The notes: generated by a model not told the origin, from the sequence alone. A DNA stretch of 64,000 nt from Lathyrus oleraceus (GCF_024323335.1 NC_066583.1:270744916-270808915); one strand, 5' to 3'; counted from the first letter of the stretch, positions 11,605 through 23,657 are shown. Translations and numbers: made by a program.

Positions 11605-13540
11605 CCTGAAGAGTTAGCCAGATTGCTGAAGCAAGAGGGCAAAGAAATTCAACCTCATCAGAAAACAGTTGATGTGATCAATCTGGGGACTGAAGAAAAC
11701 AAGAAAGAGGTTAAGGTTGTAGATTCCTTAGAGGATAATATCAAGAAAAGGTTGATCGAGCTCCTACATGGATACACATATGTGTTTGCTTGGTCATACC
11801 AAGATATGCCAGGACTAGACACAGACATCGTTGTACACAAGCTACCACTCAAACCATAATTTCCACCAGTTAAGCAAAAACTGAGAAGGACGAAACCATA
11901 TACGTCTCAAGATCAGGGAAGAAGTCAGAAAATAGATCGATGCAGGGTTCCTCTCCGTTGCAAAATACCTAGAATGGGTGGCTAACATTGTTCCAGTTCT
12001 GAAGAAAGAGGGTAAGGTCAAAGTGTGTGTGGACCTTTTGTTATAAGGTAATGCCTTTCGGATTAAAAAACGTCAGGGAAACATATCAAAGGGTAATGGT
12101 GACTTTATTTCATGATATGTTCCATAAATAAATAGAGGTCTACATGAACGACATTATTTCCAAATCACAAACTGAAGAGGAGCACATAGTCAACCTACAA
12201 AAGTTGTTTGATCGTCTAAGGATGTTCAAGTTACATCTGAATCCTGCGAAGTGAACTTTTGAGGTTAGATCAGGAAAGTTATTGGGGTTCATAATCAGCT
12301 AGAGGGGAATTGAAGCCGATCCAGACAAAGTAAAATCCATCTAAGAGATGCCATCTCCGAGGATAAAAAAAGAGGTTCCTGGATTCGTAGGGAGATTGAA
12401 TTACATTGCTAGGTTCATCTCACATCTTAAGGCTACGTGTGAACCAATATTCAAGTTTCTCAAGAAAAATCAAGCCATCAAGTGGAATGAAGGTTGTCAA
12501 AAGGCCTTCGATAAAATCAAGGAATATTTTCAAGAGATACCTAACTTAGTGCCACCAGTTCCAGGGAGACCACGTATAATGTACCTAACGGTGCTTGGAA
12601 ACTCTATGGGATATGTACTGGGGCAACAAGATGATACCGGAAGAAAGGAGCACACAATCTATTACCTAAGCAAGAAATTATCGATTATGAATCCCAATAT
12701 TAGCTCTTGGAGAAAACTTTATGTGCTATAGTCTGGGCCGCTCGACGTTTGAGATAATACATGGTATGTCATACTACTATATTGATATCCAGAATGGATC
12801 GCATCAAATATGTATTTTAAAAGCCAGAAGTAACTGGAAAAATAGCCCGATGGCAAATGCTACTAACAGAATACGACATCCAGTATGTCACACAAAAAGC
12901 TATAAAAGGGAGTGTGCTAGCGGATTATCTCGCGCAGGAGCCAATAGAAGATTATCAACTTATATAGTTTTCCCTCCTTAACCAAGATATTATGGTAATA
13001 AGGGATTGTGAGACCCCAGGTCCCGATGAGGGACCCAAACTGGGATCACAATGGAAGTTGGTGTTTGATGGTGCTTAAAATGCAACTGGACATGGAATTG
13101 GAGTTTTCATAACCTCCCAAACAGGCTACCATATTCCCTTCATGGTTAGGTTATGCTTTACTTGTACTAATAACATGGCAGAATGTGAGGCGTGTATCCT
13201 AGGGATTAACGAAGTCGTTGACCCGAGAATCAAAATCCTAGAAGTCTATGAAGATTCAGCTCTCGTCGTCAATCAAATAAAGGGAGAATGGGGAACCCAT
13301 AGTTCTAATCTAATCTGGTACCGAGACCACATCCAGAAGATAATCACCTACTTCGACGAGAGGACAATCAACTAGCAGAGGCCTTAGCCACTTTGTCATC
13401 CATTGTCAAGGTCAAGTGGTATAACGAAGCACCAGCCATAAGAATTCACCGTTTGGATAAGCCTGCATATTGCATGGCCGTAGAGGTAGAATTTGATGAT
13501 AAACTATAGTTTCATGACATCAAACAATTCCTTTATAAAT
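11605..13540 (+). pseudogene. pol: Ogre1 pol: reverse transcriptase and RNase H remnants
   Basis: The segment starts with the Ogre pre-RT linker (QPHQ...INLGTEE) and YVFAWSYQDMPG at about 11780. The RT core is deleted between VKVCVD (about 12030) and FCYKVMPFG, removing the palm strand with the first catalytic Asp. The Y-x-D-D box reads YMND (about 12142-12153), a D to N change that would inactivate it. RNase H (about 12540-12980) and the second, archaeal-type RNase H (about 13050-13380, with the TNNMAECEA box) follow with stops and shifts. Tat-lineage elements are known to carry two RNase H domains. Confidence 0.8.
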
Positions 13541-14754
13541 AAGAATATCTTGCACATGCCTCAAGTGGGGATAAGAAGACATTTAGAAGATTGGCCTCCC
13601 AATTCTTCCTCAATGGGGATGTACTTTACAAAAGGAATCATGACATGGTTTTACTCAGATGTTTAGATGGATATGAAGAAGACATGCTCATCAAGGAGAT
13701 TCATGAGGGATCCTTTAGCACTCATGCCAATGGACATTCCATGGCTAAGAAAATTCTCATAGCGAAATATTATTGGATGACTATGGAAACCGATTGTTTC
13801 AAATACGAGAAGAAGTGTCACAAGTTCCAAATCTATGCAGATAAGGTACATGTGCCACCTACCCCCTTGAATGTCCGTACTTCCCCATGGCCTTTTTCTA
13901 TGTGGGGTATAGACATAATCGGGATGATCGAGCCAAAAGCTGCAAACGGATACCATTTCATCTTAGTTGCTATTGATTACTTCACCAAGTGGGTAGAAGT
14001 TGTTTCTTACACCAACGAGACAAGACAGGTAATCGCGTGATTCATAAAAAAGGAGATCATTCGTCACTATGGGGTTCCTAACAAAATTATCATGAATAAT
14101 GGGTTGAATCTAAATAGCAAAGTGATGGATGAGTTATGCGAGAGTTTCAAAATTGAACACCGTAACTTGTCACCCTATCGACCAAAGATAAATGACACAG
14201 TATACGCGGCCAAAAAGAATATCAAAAGGATCATCCAGAAGATGGTGAAAACCCATAAAGGCTGGTATGAGATGCTCCCTTTTTCACTACAAAGTTATAG
14301 AATTCCAGTCTGCACATCAACTAGAGTAACTCCTTTTTATCTGGTATATGGTACCGAAGTCGTGCTCCCTATTGAAGTCGAGACCCCCTTTTTACGAGTC
14401 CTGATGGAGACTAAATTAGACGAGGCGGAATGTGTAAAAACAAGGTTTGATCAATTAAACATCATAGAAGAGAAGTGCATGACTGCAGTATGTCACAGAC
14501 AACTATATCAGCGAAGGCTCAAGAAAGCATTCGACAAGAAAGTTCATCCTCGACACTTCGAAGAAGGTGATCTAGTGCTCAGCAGAATTTTACCCATCCA
14601 TAAAGATCCATGCGACAAATGGACCCCGAACTATGAAGGACCATATGTCGTAAAGAAGGCCTTCTTTGGCGGAGCCTTAATTCTCACAACCATGAATGGA
14701 GAGGAGTTACCACGATCTATAAACTTTGACATAGTCAAGAGATACTATGCCTAG
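13541..14754 (+). pseudogene. int: Ogre1 integrase, catalytically dead
   Basis: The zinc domain (HEGSFSTH..., KKCHKF) has Phe in place of the last zinc Cys. In the core the first Asp is kept (WGIDIIG, about 13908), the second reads N in MNNG (about 14095), and the expected Glu is Tyr (about 14200). One TGA interrupts the frame at 14038-14040. The C-terminal domain ends RYYA followed by TAG at 14752-14754, the usual Ogre pol terminus. All three defects point to an old copy. Confidence 0.85.
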
Positions 14755-16530
14755 AAAAAGAGGATAAAAAGCCCACTAAGTCGAAAATCCTAAGGGGTGA
14801 CTTAGGCAAAAATTAGGGCCTCCCGATGGATTGAAAACTTGAAAGAGCAATCCAGGAAACAATTTGGGACTTGTATAAAAAAAATAAAACTCATAAGTCA
14901 AAAACCCAAGAGGGAGGCTTAGGAAAAAGAGGATATATCATCCCTGTGGACTAAGCTTAAAAAAGAGAGGTCCAGGAAAAAAATTAGGGATATCCAGAAT
15001 ACATATGAGTGCAACACTTGGGTCGTACTACAACATGAATTCAGATTGGAGCAATCAATTCAATCATCGTCGTCAAAAGCAAAGTATTGTGACCTCTAAG
15101 ACATAGGGATAGTAGCATGTGTTGGGTTCAATAGGGACAGAAATAAACCTGTTTTTCATTTCCATTTTACATCTTCTTAGATTTTCGGTAATCTCTCCTT
15201 ACGAGAATTACTTCTTTATGTACTATTACCCATTTACGGGCCAAATCTCAATTAATAAGATTTATTTTTCGAATCTTTTTCTTCGCTTTTCAATTTTTCC
15301 GCTTGATTACAAAATGTCAACTATTTGTGAATAATGCATTGAAACGTTCGACATGATAAAAAAGATTTTAAGAGAAAACATATTTACTTTGATTTTGAAA
15401 ACGTCAAAGGGATCATATTCTTCTAACATTGCCTCTCAAGCTAAACATAGGGCCCATAAATCAATAGTCCCAATTTAATCAACACGGAAATCTCTTCCCT
15501 TCAAATCATATGACATAGTCCCAGACAACAAGAGTATCATGGTCTGGTCCATAGACATATCAAAATCTTAAGGGGTTAAAGAGTCGGAACGTCACCGAAA
15601 CACCGATTCCCACAAATTTATGCATTTCATATAAATATCATAAAAGAGGCGTCAACCCAAATACCGTATCATGCATAAAACATACATCAATTCAAAATAT
15701 GAATACATACATACATGACATAGGATTTGTGACCACTCTTAGAGGCCCAATCCCCAACTATACCAATACATTTCCTCAAGTAGGAACGCTTATTGGCCTT
15801 CCATAGTAAATAACACTCCCGTAAGCACCTTTTCAACAAAGGACTTCCCCAGCAAGCTCATTCATAGTGAGTCTTGAAAGGAATTTATCCAGTAGTAGAT
15901 CATCCTAAATGATTATTGTCAACTAATGAGCAAGTATTCACCCCTCACATTCCCAACTTAGAAGCCTATCCCTCATACATGATAAGTTCCATCAAAATAA
16001 TCATGGGTTTCATCAAGGAGTTTCACCAAGGTTTCATCAAGGGTTTCATTAGGGGTTTCATCAAGGAGTTTCACCTGGGGTTTTATGAAGAAGTTTCATC
16101 AGGGGTTTCATCAAGGGTTTTATCAAGGGTTTCATCAGGGGGTTCCACTATGGTTTTATCAAATAACGACCGGAGGATCGTCAGAGTCCTACCCGATTTT
16201 AGTAAAATGATCGGATGATCATAAGAATCGTATGCAAGTTTCACCCGGAGGGGTTAAAATTGATCAAAAGGGTTCCAATAGGGTTCTATAAAGGTTTCAT
16301 CAATAGGGTATCACCAGGGTTTTGTCAAGGACATCATCAGGGTTCCATCAAAGGTTGGTTTGGATACCAACAAAGCACCAAGGATTGGTCAATCCTCGCT
16401 TGGCTCTAGAATCTATTAACTTCGTGTTCAAAATTATGGTTCCTCTTTATGTTTAATCATCTCCTCCCCGAGAAGATGAAGACTCACCGTCATCATCAAC
16501 TCAGTTTGAAGCCTACTAAATAGAGGCAGC
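14755..16530 (+). other. Ogre1 3' UTR
   Basis: It begins with the repeated Ogre 3' UTR phrasing (AAAAGCCCACTAAGTCGAAAA, then GATGGATTGAAAACTTG). Element A has the matching phrases on the minus strand at about 20220-20430. No open frame of interest is present apart from the repeat-driven one at 15916-16218. The last bases (AAATAGAGGCAGC, 16518-16530) act as the polypurine-tract region before the LTR. Confidence 0.75.
16008..16350 (+). repeat. 12-bp tandem repeats in the Ogre1 3' UTR
   Basis: A unit close to TTTCATCAAGGG repeats about a dozen times at 16008-16163, with lengths of 11-13 bp. A second, more decayed cluster lies at about 16256-16350. The frame over the first cluster encodes a GFIK-like peptide repeat purely because the period is four codons. 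Tandem repeats in this part of Ogre/Tat elements are a known source of satellite DNA. Confidence 0.85.
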
Positions 16531-16597
16531 TATCATACCCCAAATTTTGTCCACTCTTCATATACTTTCTAGTGTCACTTTATTTCGAATAAATGAA

Positions 16598-16671
16598 ATG
16601 GCTTAATTGGTAGAATAACATGTTTAAGGAGTTACCATGGGGGAAGGCCATGAGTTCAAATTCCACCTTTC
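16598..16671 (+). other. tRNA-like segment in the Ogre1 LTR
   Basis: GGCTTAATTGGTAG resembles a tRNA D-arm/A-box and GAGTTCAAATTCCA resembles the T-arm/B-box, at tRNA-like spacing. The acceptor stem and a clear anticodon arm are not convincing, so it is not an active tRNA gene. It sits 68 bp into the LTR. Confidence 0.5.
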
Positions 16672-17449
16672 TCACTTTTAGTGTTTTTTTCTCTTTTATT
16701 TTTTTCTTTAAAAATCACAAAAATAACTTTTTTGTTTATAATTTTATTGTTAATTTTCGTATTTATAAAATATACATTTTTAAAAATAACTAATTTTTAC
16801 TTTTTATTAAAAACTAGCCAAAAATCATAAAATAAAAAATATTTGGAAAGATCTTGTTCCATTTTTGGATAGTAACTTAATTTCATTTGATTTTTATTTA
16901 AAATACAAAAAAAAAGATATATAAGATTTTGAAAGATTTTTAATTATTGCATCTTTTCTATTTTATGAGACATTTAATGTGATTAATCAAAAATAGTCAT
17001 AAGTTAAAATAAAATAAAGTTGTTTTTATTGTTGATTACTTTTTTGATTTTATATTTTGAGTTAATTTTATTCATTTTTAGTTAGCCTAATATTTGTATA
17101 AATAAATCTCATTGCACTCCTTTTTTGCATTTATTTACTTTTTTTCTTTTTTATTGAAAAACGGTCCAAAAGTCAAATATTAACTTATTTTTTATTATTT
17201 TTGTTTTTATTTATAGGCACTTTTAAATATTTATTTTTTAAAATTTTAAATCTTTCATTTTATGCACAAAATAGCCTAAAAATCCAAAAAAAATACCTGA
17301 ATCTTTCTAAAACAAATCTTTTTCATCATCAAATCAATCACAAGATACAAGTCCATGGATACTTCGTAATTTGTACAAACTTGGTCCTCAAGTTCCAATA
17401 AAATCTCATATTCACCAATCACAATTATTTTCTTGACCTAATTTTCACC

Positions 17450-17458
17450 TATAAATAG
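17450..17458 (+). promoter_or_regulatory. TATA box of the Ogre1 3' LTR
   Basis: TATAAATAG is the only consensus TATA box in this LTR with downstream sequence of leader type. It would drive sequence rightward from about 17485. Confidence 0.6.
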
Positions 17459-19466
17459 CCTTACTTTCTACATCAATTTCATTACCCATAATTTACAAAT
17501 TCACTCCTTAAAAGTTGTTGTTCTTCCTATCAAAGAACAATAACACTAAAACCCTAAAGTCTCCCCCATTATCATCATCGATCTTTTAAAAAAGGCGAGC
17601 AAATAAGAGGAATTACGAGAAGGGTGAAGAAGAAGATATAAAAAAAGGAGAATTTACCTCTCTTTGTTAACCAGGGAAAGTCTTCTCCCTGTAGGTTGGT
17701 CTCCACTTCCATTTATCTCTTAGCATAAATTTTATTATATTAATATATTGTATGCTGCTTATGTTTAAATTGTGTTTGATGATGTGTTTAGTACTAAGTA
17801 AATGTTTTAAATAACAAACAAAAATCATATTAACTTTTTTTTTACTAAGAACATATAACAAATCTTTTTTTAAAATTTCTAAAGAACTCTATTAACTAAC
17901 TCCAGGAAGTAAATTTCTAAAGCAAAACAAAATATAAATCAATCTTTATAATATATCAACTTTGTTTTAACCTGAATTAATCTTATATAAACAAAACATC
18001 ATAGCATATTCCGTGTCAAATCTAATAAAAATCATAGCACCTGATTTGGGAGAACTAAAATATTAAAAAATCATTTATTAAGTATTATATTAATGCATAT
18101 CCCATCATATATATAATTTGATAATATACCGTATAAGAAAAACAAATTGACATTCATATGCCTTTGTTCTTTATCTATTTATCTAAAATACAAGCTGTGA
18201 TATTTGTGTGGTCTTGAAAATGTGAAACCTGTATTGTCATCGGAAATTATAACGTGAGATTGCTTACTAGTGAGATAATTATAATTTATTAGTCATTGTT
18301 ATATGATGTTACTTGTTAGACATTAAAAAAGAAAATTTCACTTTGATTATATTTTTATGAACAATAAAAATTGTTGGAACATCTCAGGGACATGTATCGT
18401 CCCTTATCCTCTCTTTTTTATTTTTCCTCTATTTTTTTATTTCATTTTTTAGTTTATAAATTCAAAATTAATGATAAAATAGTAGGAGAGAATTGGGTAC
18501 ATAATAGAAACTAATGACAATATATGTTTTGGAGATTTGGGGATTAACTTTAACTTTATGTGTTTAGTAAGTTTTAATTCTAATACTAAATAAATAAATA
18601 ATATGAAATACGAAAACATATATTTAATTAAGATTTAATTAAAATGGTTGGGATCATATATAAGATAATTAAGAATGAGGATTTAAATGAATATAAATTA
18701 ATAAAGGATAAAAAATATACCTAATTATGGGATATTAATATGGGAAATTGGGGTTAATCTATGAGACAACTATGAGATAATTATGGGATGAGATAAATGT
18801 CTAGGGTTTTAGGAATGAAAAATCATGGATAAAATAAGGGATAAGTAATATATCATTTATTATTTAATATTATCATTTATTTATTTTCTTAAATAAATTG
18901 ATCATTACATTTTTGCAATCAATCAATTGGGATAAAATAAAAAATCTAACACACCTCAAACCATAAGATCTCTGCCCTAGTGTATTGGGACATTTAAATA
19001 AATTTAATTACTTCCCTGCCCCTGATGCGGTGAGAATTTTTCAAGCGATAAAACCATCAAAGAAAACAAATATTTTTTACAAGAACTACGGTGTCATGAT
19101 CCTCCATTAAAAATGAGGGTACATAGGCATAGAGTTGTAGACTCTAGCGAGTACAATAATCAAAAAAACATTTTTAGGTCCTCTCCTTTTAATATTTTTT
19201 TTAATAATAAATTATTTTTTTGTAAATAAATAATTAAGCAATTAATGATTAATAAAGCAAACACCCTTAAGCATACGATAACCCTAGACTTAGAGTAGGA
19301 TCCCATTGAGTATAATGGATATGAGGGATGCCTAATACCTTCCTCTCACTTAATTGACTCCTGAACCTAGTCTCTCACCTTTAACCATTAAGTTTTATCA
19401 TTATTTCCATGTTCCTTAGGAACAAATAAAAGATGATGACAACTCTGTAATTTTCCAGCCGCGACA

Positions 19467-20030
19467 ATATAATTGATTTTTAATGATGTATGAAGTTATG
19501 TATGCTAAGCAACAATGAAAATTATATATTTTTTTGAGACATAAATAGTATGTACAAGGGTGAGAGTCTTGTTTTTGTATGGTGGTACACTCCGACTCTC
19601 CGACTTTTGATATATGGACCAAAGAGCTTGTCACAAAGAAGAGGACTTCATGTTTCCACGACTTATTGGAGATTTCAAACCTGCTTCTGCTGGAGAGAAA
19701 AGGATATGTGATCTGATTGGGCAATCATTATGATGCTTTTATGTATCATGCATTTACTGTAGACCGCCGATCTCCCTTTAGAACTTTTCAAGTAAACAAG
19801 ATAATGCACAAAGTTTTTTTCTCTGTTTTTAGCCTTTTATTATTCTCAATGTTTTATGGTATTATATGATAAAAAAAATCAATTATTTTGCAAACAAAAT
19901 ACGAGAAATAAAAATTGATAACAAAAAACAATCGATAAAGGAAAGTGAATTTTATTGAATGTGGAAAAGTTTGTACGTATGATATGTGTACACATATGCA
20001 AAATCCTAGAAGAGTAAATTACAAAAATTG
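19467..20030 (-). other. Probable distal 3' UTR of element A
   Basis: A+T-rich sequence without a recognisable gene. It continues the A 3' UTR on the minus strand and shows no LTR terminus. A 102-codon minus frame (19416-19724) crosses the Ogre1 LTR border, so it is not a gene. Assignment to element A is by position only. Confidence 0.4.
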
Positions 20031-20512
20031 AAAAAAAATTGGTAAATGGAAATTTGAAATATATATGAATTTCCGTTAGTTACAACATAAGCCACTATCG
20101 CCTATAGGATCTAGGTCCCAACACTTTGCTTTGCTTGACCATGACTGGGTCAATCTGTTGTCGTATGAGATCTAGATTTGATGAAGTAGGCTCAAGGTTG
20201 CAGTCAAATGCCTTTATTCCTAACTTTTTCCTTGACATTTTTCTATTTCTTTCATCCACCGGGATACCCAGTTTTTCCTAAGTCGCTCTTTTGAGTTTTC
20301 AACTTAGCGGTCTGATGTATTTTTTTTTTATCCCTAACTTTTGCATTAACATTTCTTTTTTTTTGGTCCATCGAGATACACATTTTTCTTATATTATCCT
20401 TGTGGATGTCAATCTAGCGGGCTCTTCATTCATTTCTCTTTAGGCATAGTATTTTTTTGATTGCGTCAGAGTTCACAGGAAATGGAAACTCTTCCCCATC
20501 CATGATGGTGAG
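20031..20512 (-). pseudogene. int: Element A integrase C-terminus and proximal 3' UTR
   Basis: Read from 20512 downwards, the sequence continues the last integrase codons (a LTIMDGEEF-like stretch) that stop being readable at 29555. The terminal PVNSDAIKK stretch is followed, after a one-base shift in an A run, by YYA and a stop at about 20440. The Ogre 3' UTR phrases (AGTTGAAAACTC, GGTATCCCGGTGGATG on the minus strand) lie at about 20220-20340. This joins 29555 directly to 20512 as the pre-insertion sequence. Confidence 0.85.
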
Positions 20513-20795
20513 TGATCAGTCACCATTTGCATTAAGTTTTCGTTACTGATCCGACAAGAAACTGAGGCTTTTGAAACACTATGCAAGCATTTTTTATACT
20601 TTTCGAGTCAATTTTACTTCCGGTATTATATTTAAGCATGTCATGTCATTGTTATATTTTAATTCTGTTTTCGTGATTTTATGCGTGAGATAGCTGTGTT
20701 TTTGTCCGACAGGTTCAGGTAGAAGAACTAGGGAACTCAGAACGAGACAATGCGAGATTCCGGTAAGCAAAGGAGCAGAAAACCCCGGTACATGA

Positions 20796-20970
20796 GGCCT
20801 GACACGGCCACCCGTGTCAGGAAAAGGAGGGCGTGTTGTAGAAGACAGTGGCTTGATACGGTCACCCGTGTCAGCTGACACGGCCCGTGTCAGGCACCAT
20901 ACCCAACCGTGTCACCCATGTCAGGGGCGTGTCATCCAGGACAGTAGGCTGACACGGGCCGTGTCAACCC
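20796..20970 (+). repeat. Cluster of GACACGG/CCGTGTC inverted repeats in the solo LTR
   Basis: Several short inverted repeats of the type TGACACGGCCCGTGTCA occur in 175 bp (for example about 20878-20894 and 20951-20967, the latter with a G centre), with related half-sites between them. They lie upstream of the TATA box, in U3. The patch is GC-rich against an A+T-rich background. Confidence 0.85.
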
Positions 20971-21061
20971 AAGCCCAAAATTTCAGTTTTCTCGGGCTTT
21001 GTTCATCGGACTTTTTCAGAGATATTCTTAGACATGTCTAACTGCTGCTTGGAATTTTCAC

Positions 21062-21069
21062 TATAAAAG
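21062..21069 (+). promoter_or_regulatory. TATA box of the solo Athila-like LTR
   Basis: TATAAAAG lies about 90 bp after the inverted-repeat cluster, a normal promoter position in the LTR. Confidence 0.6.
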
Positions 21070-21867
21070 AGGACCTTCTTCCTAAGGAAAAATCATCTTG
21101 GAATAAGGAAAAAATACATTATTGTGAAGAAATCAAGTATTACAAAGAGCAAGGCATTCGGAGAGCTGGAGGTTTTCATGAGCGGGAGCGATTGAAGATC
21201 AAAGTCATCCAATTACTTGTAATGTGTAATTTTTATCTTGCATTTGTTTTAAACAATATGAGTAGCTAAACCCCCCAATGCTATGGGGGTGTCCCTGATT
21301 TAGAATTGTAACGAATTTGAGTTTACATTTGCATTTATAATATTATTTTTACGGTAACCTTTTGATGTGTTTATTGCTTTCTCTTTCGGACCAATCGAGA
21401 TTGATTTATGGTTATCAATTAGGTTGGACCGCCATTGATAAGGTTTTCATAAGGTTACTCTACAGTAGATATCACCTAGGACTAGGGATACCCTGTATGA
21501 ACCAGAGTATTCTTGATATTATAAAGCTTAACTTCACCTTAATTGGCTATGGACATAGAAATTAGGGTAAATTGATTAAAGGTTTTCTCACCAAGGACTT
21601 GGGAGAAAATACCCTTAAGAATTGGTAGTTATTGATATTTATTGATGCAATAGTGACTCAGAGTTGTTACAGGGATAAATCATACACCTTCCTTGACATT
21701 GTTCCTTTTTCCCTGTAAACGTTTATTTTCATCCTTATTTGCTTTTACCTTTATTCTTATATTTTTACACCTAAAAACCAAATTAATACTTTTTGTTTAA
21801 TTGAATGATAATTTAAACTCAATATTAACTTGCAGTCCTTGAAATCGACATTTGGGGAATTTCCCCA

Positions 21868-23232
21868 TGTTGGTGTAAGCCCTAGAGGCCAATACTTTTG
21901 GTACTTGTATTGAATTATTTATTAATTAATAAAAGGTTTTTTCTTTATTATGTTTGATTAATAAAGTCCCTAGAATAGCTAGTCCGTTTAATGTATCAAG
22001 TATGACTTAATCATGAGATCACATTAAACATAAGGACACTATTCTTAAAGTATCCATAGTCAAGATTTATTGTGAAGTGGGATAACACTAAAGCATTAAG
22101 ACTATTATGTTTGTAGACTGATGATCACATCTCATGGGTCATGGATAAAGAGTTATCAGGTCTTAAACATAGGTATGAATATTAAGAGTAATATTTATAC
22201 TGGATTGACCCGCTATGAGAATACTATATAGAAAGTTATGCAAAGTGTCATAAGTTATTCTCATGGTGATAATAGTGTATGCCACTCTTCGACCTGAAAC
22301 CACTATGGACCCTAGATGTAGAGTCGAGTGCTTTGTTGCTGATCCAACGTTGTCCGTAACTGGATAACCATAAAGACAGTTGATGGGTACTCCACGAAGC
22401 ATACTGAGGGACATGAGTGACCTAGATGGAATTTGCCCATCCTGCGTAACAGGATAAATGTCTATGGGCCCAATATTGAACTGGACAAGGATGACACGGT
22501 CTATACCTTGTGTTCAATATAGACATAAGGGCAAAGGGGTAATTATACACAGAATTATTATCACAGAAGGACTTGCCAGATCACATGACATTTTCGTGAC
22601 TTGGGTAGCAGTGATGTGTTGCTAGATACCACTCACTGTTTATTATGTTAAATGTGTGATTTAACATAATTGCCAACGTCGCGGAAACCTACAGGGTCAC
22701 ACACAAAGGACGAATTGATGAGAGATAGAGTAACTAAGGAACATCGTAAGGTACGGTGCACTTAAGTGAAATATGAAATATGGTAAGGTACCAAATACTT
22801 AAGTGATTTTGGGCATATTATAAGATATGGGCTAAAATACACTTAAGTGAGCTTTTTAGCTTGAAGCCCACACAAGTGGTTCTATAAATAGAACCCCTTG
22901 GGTAGAAGCATTATCACTCAACGAAGACTCAAGTGAAGACTTGGAATTTCATTTCTCTCTCTCTCTCACTCAAAGCCTTCATTCATACCAGCTAGCACTG
23001 AGATTGAAGGAACCTGTTCGTGTGGACTGAGTAGAGACGTTGTCATCGTTCAACGTTCGTGATCGCTCCGTGGATTTGTATCCAAGGTTTTGATTGTTAC
23101 AAGAGATCTGCACAATTGGTTTGAATCGCCATAAGAGGTAACGATTCTATCACTGATCATGCCCATTCGTAAGGATCACTAAATGGAGAAATTTTTAAAT
23201 TCCGCTGTGCCTTGGATGGCAATTATCCTTCA
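21868..23232 (+). repeat. Copia 5' LTR
   Basis: The LTR is 1365 bp long. By eye it differs from the 3' LTR at tens of positions, so the insertion is not very recent. U3 carries three CACTTAAGTG-type palindromes and a TATA box embedded in an inverted repeat. No gene is present; the minus frame at 22163-22414 recurs in the other LTR and is not coding. Confidence 0.95.
22759..22895 (+). promoter_or_regulatory. Copia promoter: ACTTAAGTG palindromes and hairpin TATA box
   Basis: CACTTAAGTG at 22759-22768 and 22840-22849 and TACTTAAGTG at 22796-22805 precede GGTTCTATAAATAGAACC (22878-22895), a perfect 8-bp inverted repeat with TATAAATA in its middle. The 3' LTR has the same TATA hairpin at 29143-29160. 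Expected transcription start is about 30 bp downstream of the TATA box. Confidence 0.75.
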
Positions 23233-23233
23233 G

Positions 23234-23246
23234 TGGTATCAGAGCC
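23234..23246 (+). other. Copia primer-binding site (initiator tRNA-Met)
   Basis: TGGTATCAGAGCC begins one base after the LTR end. It is the standard complement of the 3' end of plant initiator tRNA-Met and primes minus-strand cDNA. Confidence 0.97.
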
Positions 23247-23657
23247 ACTTACGAAACCATGAATCTGATAACTATTTTTGTTTTGTATTAATATGATTAA
23301 AGACAGAATGGATCAAAGATTAAATTGAGATAGATCAAGTTATATATATATGATATATGTAATCCTGATGCAAAATACATTATATATGATATAGTGTTCT
23401 CGTTTCGTTCATTCAAACACTCAATGGTTGTTTTCCTTTGAGCGATCAATGGTCGTTTGCTTCTTGATCCGACATTAGTAATGTGAAGCAATGGCGTGTT
23501 GATCAATCATACTGAATCAACAATCGAGATGTGTTTTACGGTCTGAAATTGGTGCGTCAGGGTTAGTGACGGCATAAGGGTTGTGTTGTCAGAGAGTTAT
23601 CCGATTGGGGTTATGACTGCACAAGAGTTGTGATTTCTAAACACTTTTTGGAACAAT

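Larger units (their letters stand above)
11448..19466 (+). mobile_element. Ogre1: decayed Ogre element split at its 5' LTR
   Basis: Order: LTR end (11448-11587), pol remnant (11605-14754), 3' UTR with tandem repeats (14755-16530), 3' LTR (16531-19466). The 5' LTR is interrupted at 11447/11448 by the mosaic element. Everything from the primer-binding site through gag and protease is deleted. On the right it borders sequence that reads as the 3' UTR of element A on the other strand; the expected target duplication starts ATATA (19467). Confidence 0.8.
16531..19466 (+). repeat. Ogre1 3' LTR
   Basis: The LTR is 2936 bp long, starts TATCATACCCCAAATTTTG (one change from the usual TGTCATACCCC) and ends CCGCGACA. 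A TATA box (TATAAATAG) lies at 17450-17458. The end region with AATAAAAGATGATGACAAC is the polyadenylation/U5 part that matches 11448-11587. Most of it is very A+T-rich with no coding sequence. The start carries a tRNA-like segment. Confidence 0.85.

Noticed and set aside
15916..16218. 100-codon frame with repeated GFIK peptide
   Set aside because: Explained by the 12-bp tandem repeat in the 3' UTR; no family known to me and no start context.
16598..16671. Functional tRNA gene
   Set aside because: A- and B-box-like parts are present, but the acceptor stem and anticodon arm do not pair convincingly. Kept only as tRNA-like.
19416..19724. 102-codon minus-strand frame as a host gene
   Set aside because: It crosses the Ogre1 LTR border at 19466 and has no recognisable motif or intron signals.
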